From contig CAMMSL010000008.1 of the NCBI GenBank assembly GCA_946499505.1, forward strand, positions 1 through 64,000: DNA of 64,000 nucleotides, given 5' to 3'. Each line of letters starts with the position of its first letter. Positions within the stretch are counted from its first letter, which is position 1. This DNA is from an uncultured Lachnoclostridium sp. (GTDB taxonomy: Bacteria > Bacillota > Clostridia > Lachnospirales > Lachnospiraceae). The notes beneath the pieces were generated by a model. It ran no database searches. It was not told the origin of the DNA and was given only the letters and a program-made list of their open reading frames with translations. Position numbers and translations under genes: made by a program. Shown here in pieces: positions 53,088 through 62,186 of this stretch.

Positions 53088-53188
53088 AAGTTCAATTTGC
53101 ACTGATGGTACTATAACATGAAGAATAAAAAAGTTCAATACAATCGGCAAAAGTTCAAAATATTTTTTGGGATATACTAAAAGTTCAA
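53088..53188 (-). promoter_or_regulatory. Four TTGAACTT repeats upstream of the XRE-aminotransferase gene
   Basis: AAGTTCAA on the plus strand (TTGAACTT on the minus strand) occurs exactly at 53088-53095, 53131-53138, 53151-53158 and 53181-53188. On the minus strand the 53131 copy forms a -35-like TTGAAC with TATAGT 16 bases away. They are likely operators for the XRE domain of the same gene. Confidence 0.6.
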
Positions 53189-53239
53189 TTTTTAACGGCT
53201 TAAATGCCGGGCAAGAAACATTTATAAAGAAAAAATAAA

Positions 53240-53282
53240 TTAGCACTCGAATCTTGACGTGGCTAACAACTTTTGCTATATT
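53240..53282 (+). promoter_or_regulatory. clpB promoter overlapped by a degenerate CIRCE site
   Basis: -35 TTGACG (53254-53259), 17-base spacer, -10 TATATT (53277-53282). TTAGCACTC (53240-53248) is a perfect CIRCE left half; nine bases later the right half reads CGTGGCTAA (53258-53266), matching only the last five bases of GAGTGCTAA. HrcA control, perhaps weak, is inferred. Confidence 0.65.
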
Positions 53283-53392
53283 ACTACTAGAACACGAAAA
53301 CAAAGTAGTGTCTGCTGATCTGCCCGCCGCAATAGGACAGAGTTATGAATCCGGGCGATATCGGGCAGACTTCATTGAAGGAGGGAACAGCC

Positions 53393-56005
53393 ATGAATAT
53401 TAATAAATTTACACAGAATTCATTACAGGCTGTACAGAACTGCGAGAAGATCGCCGCAGATAACGGCAATCAGGAACTGGCTCAGGAGCATCTGCTCTAT
53501 GCGCTGCTGACGCAGGACGACAGTCTGATTTTAAAATTGCTTGAAAAAATGAGTATCCAGGGACAGCTCTTCATCAACAGTGTGGAGCAGATGATCGGTA
53601 AGCGGCCGAAAGTCCAGGGCGGTCAGGCTTACGTAGGTCAGGATCTCAACAATGTCCTCATCCATGCAGAGGATGAGGCGAAACAGATGGGAGACGAGTA
53701 TGTGTCTGTCGAGCACCTGTTTCTTGCCCTGTTAAAATATGCAAGTAAAGATATGAAACAGCTTTTCCGTGAGTATGGTATCAGCCGTGAGGGATTCCTG
53801 CACGCGCTTTCTACGGTGCGGGGAAACCAGCGGGTGACCAGTGATAATCCGGAGGCTACCTATGATACTTTAAATAAATACGGCCAGGATCTTGTAGAGC
53901 GTGCAAGAGAGCAGAAGCTTGATCCGGTCATCGGCCGTGATGAGGAGATCCGTAATGTGATCCGGATCCTTTCCCGTAAGACGAAGAACAACCCGGTGCT
54001 GATCGGTGAACCCGGCGTCGGTAAAACGGCAGTCGTAGAAGGACTGGCGCAGCGTATCGTCAGCGGAGATGTTCCGGAGGGGCTGAAAGAGAAGACAATC
54101 TTTTCCCTTGATATGGGAGCGCTTGTCGCCGGTGCGAAATACCGGGGCGAGTTTGAGGAACGTCTGAAAGCGGTACTTGAGGAAGTGAAGAACAGTGACG
54201 GAAAGATCATCCTGTTTATCGATGAGCTGCACACGATCGTCGGTGCGGGCAAGACAGACGGCGCCATGGATGCCGGCAATATGTTAAAGCCTATGCTGGC
54301 GAGAGGCGAGCTGCACTGTATCGGCGCTACAACGCTGGATGAATACCGTGAATATATTGAGAAAGACGCGGCTCTGGAACGTCGTTTCCAGCCGGTCATG
54401 GTAGACGAGCCGACAGTGGAGGATGCGATTTCCATCCTGCGTGGGCTGAAAGAACGCTATGAAGTATTCCATGGAGTAAAGATCACGGACAGCGCGCTTG
54501 TTGCGGCAGCCACTCTTTCGAACCGTTATATCTCTGACCGTTTCCTGCCGGATAAGGCTATCGACCTTGTAGATGAGGCATGTGCCCTGATCAAAACAGA
54601 GCTTGACTCCATGCCGACGGAACTGGATGAGCTGAGACGTAAGGTTATGCAGCTCGAGATTGAGGAGTCGGCGCTTAAGAAAGAGGAAGACCGTCTGAGC
54701 AAAGAGCGGCTTGAGCATCTGCAGGAAGAACTGGCTGACCTGAAGGAACAGTACGCGGGTAAGAAAGTACAGTGGGAGAATGAAAAGAAATCTGTTGAGC
54801 GGGTTCAGAAGATCCGTGAGGAGATCGAGCAGGTCAACAAAGACATCCAGAAAGCCCAGAGAGAGTATGATCTGAACAAAGCTGCCGAATTACAGTACGG
54901 CAGACTGCCTCAGCTCCAGAAACAACTGGAAGAAGAGGAAGAGAAGGTAAAAGCAAAGGATCTTTCCCTTGTACATGAGGCTGTTACGGACGATGAGATC
55001 GCGCGTATCGTTTCACGCTGGACAGGAATACCGGTGGCGAAATTAAACGAGAGTGAGAGAAACAAGACCCTTCATCTTGCAGATGAGCTGCACAAACGTG
55101 TTATCGGACAGGATGAAGGTGTAGAACTTGTGACAGAAGCGATCATCCGTTCCAAAGCGGGAATCAAGGATCCGAGCAAACCGATCGGTTCGTTCCTGTT
55201 CTTAGGACCTACCGGAGTCGGTAAGACAGAGCTCGCTAAAGCACTGGCGCAGAGCCTGTTCGATGATGAGAACAATATGGTGCGTATCGATATGAGTGAG
55301 TACATGGAGAAATATTCCGTGTCCCGTCTGATCGGAGCGCCGCCGGGATATGTAGGATATGATGAAGGCGGACAGCTTACTGAGGCAGTCCGGAGGAAAC
55401 CGTATTCTGTCGTTCTTTTCGATGAAGTTGAAAAAGCGCATCCGGACGTATTTAACGTACTGCTTCAGGTGCTTGACGACGGACGTATCACAGACTCTCA
55501 GGGAAGAACTGTGGACTTTAAGAATACGATCCTGATCATGACCTCGAATATCGGGGCAAGCTATCTGCTGGAAGGCATCCATGACGACGGCTCTATAGAC
55601 GAACAGAGTCAGGAGATGGTCATGAACGACCTGAAAGCCCACTTCAGACCGGAATTCCTGAACCGTCTGGATGAAATAATTATGTTCAAGCCATTGACGA
55701 AACAGAATATCCGTGCCATTATTGACTTACTGATAGCAGATGTCAACAAACGGCTGGCGGAGAAAGAGCTGACGATCGAACTGACAGATGCAGCAAAAGA
55801 CTTTGTAGTAGAAGGCGGCTACGACCCGATGTACGGTGCAAGACCGCTGAAGAGATATCTGCAGAAGAATGTTGAGACGCTGGCGGCAAGACTGATCCTT
55901 GCCGGAAATGTGGGCAGGGAAGATACGATCTTGATCGATGCGAAAGACGGAAAACTGACAGCAGAAGTGAAAGGTCAGGTCGTTGCAACGGAGACCGTTT
56001 CCTGA
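53393..56005 (+). CDS. clpB: ATP-dependent disaggregase ClpB
   Basis: An 870-residue AAA+ disaggregase. The N-terminal Clp repeat domain (about 1-145) is followed by NBD1 with GEPGVGKT (about 205). A long middle coiled coil (about 400-520, [20 protein letters not shown]) marks ClpB rather than ClpA/C, then comes NBD2 with GPTGVGKT (about 605) and the C-terminal domain. It refolds aggregated proteins with the DnaK system. The start at 53393 follows GAAGGAGGG; a 16-codon upstream extension is unlikely. A degenerate CIRCE overlaps its promoter. Confidence 0.96.
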   Translation: MNINKFTQNSLQAVQNCEKIAADNGNQELAQEHLLYALLTQDDSLILKLLEKMSIQGQLFINSVEQMIGKRPKVQGGQAYVGQDLNNVLIHAEDEAKQMGDEYVSVEHLFLALLKYASKDMKQLFREYGISREGFLHALSTVRGNQRVTSDNPEATYDTLNKYGQDLVERAREQKLDPVIGRDEEIRNVIRILSRKTKNNPVLIGEPGVGKTAVVEGLAQRIVSGDVPEGLKEKTIFSLDMGALVAGAKYRGEFEERLKAVLEEVKNSDGKIILFIDELHTIVGAGKTDGAMDAGNMLKPMLARGELHCIGATTLDEYREYIEKDAALERRFQPVMVDEPTVEDAISILRGLKERYEVFHGVKITDSALVAAATLSNRYISDRFLPDKAIDLVDEACALIKTELDSMPTELDELRRKVMQLEIEESALKKEEDRLSKERLEHLQEELADLKEQYAGKKVQWENEKKSVERVQKIREEIEQVNKDIQKAQREYDLNKAAELQYGRLPQLQKQLEEEEEKVKAKDLSLVHEAVTDDEIARIVSRWTGIPVAKLNESERNKTLHLADELHKRVIGQDEGVELVTEAIIRSKAGIKDPSKPIGSFLFLGPTGVGKTELAKALAQSLFDDENNMVRIDMSEYMEKYSVSRLIGAPPGYVGYDEGGQLTEAVRRKPYSVVLFDEVEKAHPDVFNVLLQVLDDGRITDSQGRTVDFKNTILIMTSNIGASYLLEGIHDDGSIDEQSQEMVMNDLKAHFRPEFLNRLDEIIMFKPLTKQNIRAIIDLLIADVNKRLAEKELTIELTDAAKDFVVEGGYDPMYGARPLKRYLQKNVETLAARLILAGNVGREDTILIDAKDGKLTAEVKGQVVATETVS

Positions 56006-56037
56006 TGCCGAAGCCGGCGTGAAAGGACGATATTCGG

Positions 56038-57252
56038 ATGGCACCCATCATCTTTCATATAGATGTAAATTCAGCATATTTAAGCTGGACTGCAGTAGAA
56101 CAACTGAAAAACGGAGCCGCAGTGGATTTGCGCGAGATACCGGCGATCATTGGCGGGGATCAGAAATCCCGTCATGGCGTGGTGCTCGCCAAATCCCCTG
56201 CGGCGAAACGATATGGCATCCGTACGGGGGAACCTGTTGCGAATGCCTTTCGTAAGTGCCCGAATCTTGTAATGTATCCCCCGAATCACAAAATGTACCG
56301 GGAGAAGAGCAGGAGACTGATGGAGTATCTTCGGACATTTACGAAAGAGATCGAACAGGTCAGTGTAGACGAGTGTTACATGGATTTCACAGGGATTGCA
56401 GGCCGGTGGAATTCTCCTGTGGACGGGGCTGTGGAGATAAAAGATGGAATAAAAGAACGCTTCGGATTTACCGTGAATATCGGAATCTCTACAAACAAAC
56501 TACTGGCGAAGATGGCTTCAGATTTTGAAAAACCGGACCGGATACATACACTTTATCCGGAAGAGATAAAGGAAAAGATGTGGCCGCTGCCTATCGGTGA
56601 ACTCTACATGGCGGGGAAATCCAGCGTGGAGGTACTGAAAAAATTAGAAATCAACACAATAGGTGATCTGGCACAGTCGGACTTAAAGCTGATCATGCTC
56701 CATCTGAAGAGCCACGGGAAGATGCTGTGGGAATTTGCCAACGGCATCGGAACTTCGATAGTCCAGTCAGAGCCGGATGAGGCGAAAGGAATCGGAAATT
56801 CCACAACTCTCAGTGAAGACGCGGCGACAATGGAGGAAATCCGGCCGGTATTTGAGCGGCTTGCGCAGAGTGTAGGAGGACGGCTTAAGAAAGCGGGAAA
56901 GAAAGCCGGAATGGTCAGCATGGAGATTAAATATTATGATTTCCGGACGGTTTCTCATCAGATACAGCTGGATAAGCCATCCAATGATCCGGAAGTGCTC
57001 AAAGAGACTGCCTGCAGTCTGTTCCTTGAAGTGTGGAGCGGGGAGCCGGTGCGTCTGCTGGGAATACGGACTTCCAAGCTTACCGATGAAGCAGCGCCGG
57101 AACAGCTCTCAATCTTTGATATTGAGATACCCAAAGAGCCGGATGAGAAACATAAACGGCTGAAGAAAGCCATGGACGAACTGAATGAGAGGTTTGGAGA
57201 AGGTGCAGTCATGAAAGCAAGCCTGATGCCGAAAAAGCCGCATAACAAGTGA
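56038..57252 (+). CDS. dinB: DNA polymerase IV
   Basis: A 404-residue Y-family translesion polymerase. It has IFHIDVNSAYLSW with the first catalytic Asp, SVDECYMDF with the second Asp/Glu pair (about residue 106), the helix-hairpin-helix region, and a little-finger domain. QLSIFD near residue 366 is a beta-clamp binding motif. It begins 32 bases after clpB and 14 bases before the acyltransferase, so the three may share transcripts. The usual second residue of the DinB core (HxDxDAF) is replaced by HIDVNSAY, as often in Clostridia. Confidence 0.94.
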   Translation: MAPIIFHIDVNSAYLSWTAVEQLKNGAAVDLREIPAIIGGDQKSRHGVVLAKSPAAKRYGIRTGEPVANAFRKCPNLVMYPPNHKMYREKSRRLMEYLRTFTKEIEQVSVDECYMDFTGIAGRWNSPVDGAVEIKDGIKERFGFTVNIGISTNKLLAKMASDFEKPDRIHTLYPEEIKEKMWPLPIGELYMAGKSSVEVLKKLEINTIGDLAQSDLKLIMLHLKSHGKMLWEFANGIGTSIVQSEPDEAKGIGNSTTLSEDAATMEEIRPVFERLAQSVGGRLKKAGKKAGMVSMEIKYYDFRTVSHQIQLDKPSNDPEVLKETACSLFLEVWSGEPVRLLGIRTSKLTDEAAPEQLSIFDIEIPKEPDEKHKRLKKAMDELNERFGEGAVMKASLMPKKPHNK

Positions 57253-57266
57253 GGGGAACTGTTATT

Positions 57267-58280
57267 ATGAAAGAAAAGAACTATAATCTGGAACTGGTCA
57301 GAATGATCTCGTTCATTCTGGTTATCGCGATCCATGTTAGCAATTATTTCTGCCGTGCCTACGGTAAGATCCCGCAGGGGGAATATCTCTTTTCTCTTGT
57401 GATCGACACAGCGGCAAGGCTCAGCGTACCCTGTTTTTTCATGATATCTGGAGCTCTGCTGCTGGGGAGAGACGAGCCGATTAAAAAGCATATACACCGG
57501 ATCGTGCGTTTTGTCATTGCGCTGGTTGTATGGAGCGCAGTTTACTATTTCTGGAATATCTATTACATGGGATCGTCATTTGACTTAAAGGAGATACTTT
57601 ATGTTCCGGCGGAGGCGCATCTGTGGTATCTGTACGCTATGATTCCCATTTACCTTGTGCTTCCGTTCTTTCAGGTGATGTGCAGAAATATGAGCCTGAA
57701 ACTGGAAAAGGTATTTCTTATCGTAACGACGGGCGCGGTACTGTTTAACTATATCCTCTGGCTTATGGGAGGCGAAGCGTATTATGACCTGCCCCTGATC
57801 GGCGACAGGATCTACGCATGGTACGTATTTGTGGGATTTTATCTATATAAATACAGGCGTCATATACGGATCAGCCAGAGAGCACTGGCTGTAATCTGCG
57901 TGCTCAGCATGGCTGCAACATTCGGGATCACATGGGGCGTTACGGCGGTGACAGGCGACCATTATGAGGATGCGCTGACTTATATCAGTCCCTTTGTTGC
58001 CATTGCGGCAGTGTGCTTTTTCCTGTTTATGCTGCGGCTTGGAAACGCCCATGTCAGACCGGGGGTGCGGGCGAGAAAAGTAATCGACCTGTTCTGCGGA
58101 TGTTCGTTCGGCATTTATCTGATCCATATCCTGTTCCTCGATAATTATAAGAAATACATGAAGCCGTGGGATCTGACGGCGTGGATCGCGGTGCCGGGAC
58201 TTATCGTGGTGATCGCACTGGCGTCATTTGCGTGCGTGTGGGTGATACGGAAAATACCGGGAGGACGGAAGATAACATAA
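57267..58280 (+). CDS. Acyltransferase 3 family membrane protein
   Basis: A 337-residue integral membrane protein with about ten helices, matching the acyltransferase 3 (OatA/WecH-like) family: MISFILVIAIHVSNYF with the conserved His, SVPCFFMISGALLLGR, and HLWYLYAMIPIYLVLPFF. Such proteins O-acetylate surface sugars; the SGNH domain of OatA is absent. The start at 57267 is preceded by GAGGGG. The repeat element copy B fills the gap to the convergent exporter gene. Confidence 0.88.
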   Translation: MKEKNYNLELVRMISFILVIAIHVSNYFCRAYGKIPQGEYLFSLVIDTAARLSVPCFFMISGALLLGRDEPIKKHIHRIVRFVIALVVWSAVYYFWNIYYMGSSFDLKEILYVPAEAHLWYLYAMIPIYLVLPFFQVMCRNMSLKLEKVFLIVTTGAVLFNYILWLMGGEAYYDLPLIGDRIYAWYVFVGFYLYKYRRHIRISQRALAVICVLSMAATFGITWGVTAVTGDHYEDALTYISPFVAIAAVCFFLFMLRLGNAHVRPGVRARKVIDLFCGCSFGIYLIHILFLDNYKKYMKPWDLTAWIAVPGLIVVIALASFACVWVIRKIPGGRKIT

Positions 58281-58376
58281 AGAAAATTTTGTTTTTTTGC
58301 ACCGGCCAGGAAAGGAAAATCGTTTGAAAAGGGAGCAGATACGGAATGACTGACTCACGAATCCGCAGGCAGAGGA

Positions 58377-58685
58377 ATATTATTCAAGCGGACCAGAAAT
58401 TAATGCGGTTCGAATTCGAACCGGAAGATCAACAAAGCCTATATCGACTGAAATAATGGGATCATAGTCGATGAAGTCGCTTCTTCTACCCGTTTGCATG
58501 AGAATTTTCGGAATGGGAAAGAAAGCAGCCGGGAGGCAGGTATTGCGTACGCACCGTTGGAGCAGCGTCGGCACTTAGAGCGCGTCTTTTGCGCTCTTAT
58601 GTACCGTTACGCTGCGACCGAATGAAAATGTGTGCGTTAGCAATACCTGCCTCCCGGCGGATACTTTATCAGTCCGAAAAATCGA
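58377..58685 (-). repeat. Structured intergenic repeat, copy B (after the ThrE-type exporter)
   Basis: Inverted-orientation partner of copy A at 7610-7925. The 131-nt hairpin core is 58528-58658, with a perfect 19-bp outer stem (58528-58546 with 58640-58658). The exact palindrome GGTTCGAATTCGAACC is at 58407-58422, and the shared block extends to about 58377. Read in the direction of the exporter gene, the element starts within 10-25 bases of its stop, just as copy A follows secDF. At one stem position copy A has A-T (7646/7760) where copy B has G-C. Confidence 0.75.
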
Positions 58686-58689
58686 AATA

Positions 58690-60018
58690 TTATGTACAAT
58701 GTCGGAAAGCTTTATCCGTTATGATCCTGGCAGCGATCAGCCCAAGCGGCAGTGCCATGATGATCATCAGTGCGGATACAAGCCACGGAGCGGAGAGAGT
58801 CAGTGACATCTCCCCCATGTTGTAGACTGCCCGGTACAGGTACAGGCCGGGCACCATGATGACGATGGATGGAACGGTCACGGAAATTCTCGGATATCCC
58901 AGCTTTTTCATCAGAAGGGAGGCGAGGAGACCTGCTGTCAGTGCCCCGATAAATGCGGCAACTGCCGCTGGAAGTCCGACCAGATCTACAAGCTCCAGCC
59001 TTAGTGTATTTGCGATAGATCCGATGACCGCCGCAGAGGCTGCGATCCGTACAGGGCTGTTGAACATGATCGAGAAACCGAAGACCCCCACAAAACTTGT
59101 AATCAGCCGAAGCATGAAAAGCAGTGCCGGTGACAGCCCCAGATCTGCAAATGCTCCCGGAGACAGATTCAGGATCAGCGCCATAACCCATGCAGTGATC
59201 GTAGAGATAACAACGATGATCACTGAATAGGCAAGCCGTTCCAGACCGGAGCGCATATCCAGTTTCGCCAGGTCGATGCCGCTTGTGATAAACGGAAAGC
59301 CCGGGATGATAAAGAGCATTGCACATATATATCCGACCTCATGGCCGCCGGCTACCGGAAAGACCAGTTCGATCAGCCGCAGGGATACGACATAGGCAAG
59401 GCAGGCAAGTGCAACGGAGGATATGACACACAGATATAATGTAAAATGTTTTCCTATTAATTTGGAACGGAGAAAGTTACCGATCCCGGCGCCGATGAAG
59501 GCGCACAGCATTTCAACCGGTCCGCCGCCCAGGAGAAAAGTGAAGGCGGCGCAGGCGAAAGCGGCTGCAAGGCCGAGCTTTGCAGGCGTATAGAGCCCCC
59601 GGATCTTTTCAATCTCATCCAGCTCCTGATGGAGCTGTTCTCCGGATTTATGTACCCCCTCAGTCGGAAATTTCTTTACAAAGCGTTCCAGACGGTCAAG
59701 TTTGGACGTGTTCACGCCGGTGTTGTTCAGACACAGAGAGTTCGTAAAAGTCTTGTGCCCGTCAAAGCAGGTGTAGACAATGGTCATAAGTCCGATGCTG
59801 GAAGTGCATGTGACTCCGAGCTGTTCGGATATGGCGTTCATGGAGCTGCGGACACGCCATGCTCCTGTCCCGCAGGATAACAGCATAAGCCCGACCCTGC
59901 CGATCAGAGCTGCCTTCACGGGGACGCTTGCTTCAGTAATGGGCTTGTCTTTTACATGACCGGTATAGTCATGCCAGTAGATGTCCATGTGATTGGGAAT
60001 GATATTATCTTTTACCAT
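58690..60018 (-). CDS. Threonine/serine exporter family protein (ThrE type)
   Basis: A 442-residue membrane protein. Residues 1-145 are the soluble N-terminal ThrE domain (LMLLSCGTGAWRVRSSMNAI), and the rest has about ten helices made of ThrE plus the ThrE-2 half (GVFGFSIMFNSPVRIAASAAVIGSIANT). In Corynebacterium ThrE exports threonine and serine. AAAGGAATT precedes the ATG on the minus strand. Its stop is followed directly by repeat copy B. Confidence 0.88.
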   Translation of the reverse strand: MVKDNIIPNHMDIYWHDYTGHVKDKPITEASVPVKAALIGRVGLMLLSCGTGAWRVRSSMNAISEQLGVTCTSSIGLMTIVYTCFDGHKTFTNSLCLNNTGVNTSKLDRLERFVKKFPTEGVHKSGEQLHQELDEIEKIRGLYTPAKLGLAAAFACAAFTFLLGGGPVEMLCAFIGAGIGNFLRSKLIGKHFTLYLCVISSVALACLAYVVSLRLIELVFPVAGGHEVGYICAMLFIIPGFPFITSGIDLAKLDMRSGLERLAYSVIIVVISTITAWVMALILNLSPGAFADLGLSPALLFMLRLITSFVGVFGFSIMFNSPVRIAASAAVIGSIANTLRLELVDLVGLPAAVAAFIGALTAGLLASLLMKKLGYPRISVTVPSIVIMVPGLYLYRAVYNMGEMSLTLSAPWLVSALMIIMALPLGLIAARIITDKAFRHCT

Positions 60019-60257
60019 GAGAATTCCTTTCGATACTACTTGGTTACAGTTGCTTCTTGATCCACATATTCAGTATAGATGGATGTGGGGAAAAGTCAAG
60101 GAAAATAAGTGATATATGACATTTGAAAAAAGTGTGTAAAGCATTAAAAAACAATAAAATGTATTGACCTTGGACAGCGGTGTGGTATGGTTGTATATAG
60201 CGGGCTTTTGACAAAAAGCAGAGAGACGATAAGAAGAATGTTAAGGAGAAGATGAAA

Positions 60258-62039
60258 ATGAGCAGAGTGATCGGAATCGATCTGGGAACTACCAACAGTT
60301 GTGTTTCCGTAGTTGAAAATGATACGCCGGTGATCATACCGAGTGCGACGGGGGCGACGACAACACCGAGTATTGTCGCGTTTACGAAGAACGGAGAACG
60401 GCTGGTCGGAGAGGCTGCGGCAAGACAGGCGGTGACGAATCCCGAACGGACGATCACATCGGTAAAAAGGCATATGGGCAGCGACTGGTCGGCAAAAATC
60501 GACGGGAAAGAATATAAACCGCAGACGATCAGTGCCATGATCCTGATGCAGCTGAAGAAGGATGCAGAGAAATTTCTCGGGGAAGAGGTAACGGAAGCTG
60601 TTATTACGGTACCTGCATATTTTAACGATATCCAGAGGCAGGCGACAAAAGACGCCGGCAGGATCGCGGGACTCAATGTCAAACGTATCATCAACGAGCC
60701 GACAAGCGCCGCGCTTTCCTACGGCCTGAACCATGGTGAGCCGCAGAAAGTCATGGTCTATGATCTTGGCGGAGGCACGTTTGATGTATCGATCATCGAG
60801 ATCGGCGAAGGGATTATAGAAGTGCTGGCTACGTCAGGCAATAACCATCTGGGCGGGGATGATTTCGACGAGCGGCTTGTTCAGGGAATCGTGCGGAAAT
60901 TTAAGGAGAAGACCCGTGTGGATCTGTCAAAGGATTTCGCTGCTATGCAGAGGATTCGGGAGGCGGCGGAACGTGCGAAGAAGGAACTTTCCACCAGCGA
61001 TACCACGCATATCATGCAGCCGTTTATCACGCAGGTCAAAGGAGAGGCGCTGCATCTGGATATGGTGATCACGCGGCAGGAATTTGAAGCTATGATCAGT
61101 GATCTGATCCAGAAGACGGAGGATCCAGTGAGAAATGCATTAAACGATGCACATATCAGTCCGTCACAGCTTGGAAGGGTCCTGCTTGTGGGCGGCTCTA
61201 CGAGAGTTCCGGCAGTCCAGAGAAAAGTGCGGGAGATGACGGGCAAGGAGCCTTCAAGGAATATCAATCCGGATGAGTGTGTGGCGAAAGGCGCGGCAAT
61301 CCTGGGCAGTACGCTTCAGGGCAGAGGACTTGTCGCCGCGGGAACGGGTCAGGATCTGCTCCTTCTTGACGTGACGCCGCTGAGCCTTTCCATAGAGACA
61401 GTCGGCGGAGTGGCAACCCGTATCGTGCAGAGGAATACGACACTTCCGGCAAGGTACTCCCAGATATTCTCTACGGCTGCGCCTTATCAGAGAAATGTGG
61501 ACATTCATGTCCTTCAGGGAGAACGTCCGATGGCGAGGGATAACAAGACTATAGGAAAATTCCGCCTGAAAGGGATCAAGCCGGCGCCGGCGGGCGTGCC
61601 GCAGATTGAAGTCACATTTGATATCGATGCAAACGGTATCCTGAAAGTATCCGCCAGGGATCTGGATACAGGAAGAGAACAGTCCATCACGATCACTGCT
61701 GACGACAGGATGTCGGATATAGAGATACAGCAGGCGATGCAGGATGCGCAGAACTATGCGTCTCAGGATCAGGTGAGAAAGGATGCTATTGAACTATTGG
61801 GAGAGGCAAACAAGCTGCTTGTCCGGACAGAGCGCTGCGTGAAAAATGCGGGGAAACTGCTTGACAAAGCGGTGAAAAAACAGGTGAAGGGGGACACTGC
61901 AAAGCTTCAGAAGCTTGTGGCTAAATGCAGACTTGACCGTGTGGACGAGAATCAGCTGGCGGAGATCAGAGCGGCAAAAGAACAGCTGGAACGCAGTGCC
62001 GGAGATATCCTGACGCAGTACGATGGAGGACAGCAGTAA
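60258..62039 (+). CDS. DnaK-family (Hsp70) paralogue, stand-alone
   Basis: A 593-residue Hsp70. The ATPase domain has [30 protein letters not shown] (about 166) and [11 protein letters not shown]. The substrate-binding beta domain contains [15 protein letters not shown], followed by a shortened helical lid (about 500-593) ending QYDGGQQ instead of the usual EEVD-like or GxxDAEF tail. It is not next to grpE, dnaJ or hrcA, so it is probably a second DnaK rather than the main one. The start is taken at 60258 (MSRVIGID), 9 bases after AAGGAG; an ATG two codons earlier is possible. Confidence 0.9.
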   Translation: MSRVIGIDLGTTNSCVSVVENDTPVIIPSATGATTTPSIVAFTKNGERLVGEAAARQAVTNPERTITSVKRHMGSDWSAKIDGKEYKPQTISAMILMQLKKDAEKFLGEEVTEAVITVPAYFNDIQRQATKDAGRIAGLNVKRIINEPTSAALSYGLNHGEPQKVMVYDLGGGTFDVSIIEIGEGIIEVLATSGNNHLGGDDFDERLVQGIVRKFKEKTRVDLSKDFAAMQRIREAAERAKKELSTSDTTHIMQPFITQVKGEALHLDMVITRQEFEAMISDLIQKTEDPVRNALNDAHISPSQLGRVLLVGGSTRVPAVQRKVREMTGKEPSRNINPDECVAKGAAILGSTLQGRGLVAAGTGQDLLLLDVTPLSLSIETVGGVATRIVQRNTTLPARYSQIFSTAAPYQRNVDIHVLQGERPMARDNKTIGKFRLKGIKPAPAGVPQIEVTFDIDANGILKVSARDLDTGREQSITITADDRMSDIEIQQAMQDAQNYASQDQVRKDAIELLGEANKLLVRTERCVKNAGKLLDKAVKKQVKGDTAKLQKLVAKCRLDRVDENQLAEIRAAKEQLERSAGDILTQYDGGQQ

Positions 62040-62119
62040 CAATTCGGCACATACCTTCTGCAAAACTGTTTGACAGACAGCCGGATGAGTTATATTGTAG
62101 AATATATAGTAAATGAACG

Positions 62120-62166
62120 AAAGCGAGGATGCTTTACCTTAGGGGAAAGTGTCCTTGCTTTTATTT
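62120..62166 (+). terminator. Hairpin after the DnaK paralogue
   Basis: AAAGCGAGGA (62120-62129) pairs with 62152-62161 with CTTT/AAAG inside, followed by a T-rich tract. It lies 21 bases before the next start. Confidence 0.55.
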
Positions 62167-62186
62167 TGCGGCAAAGGAGGTATAAG

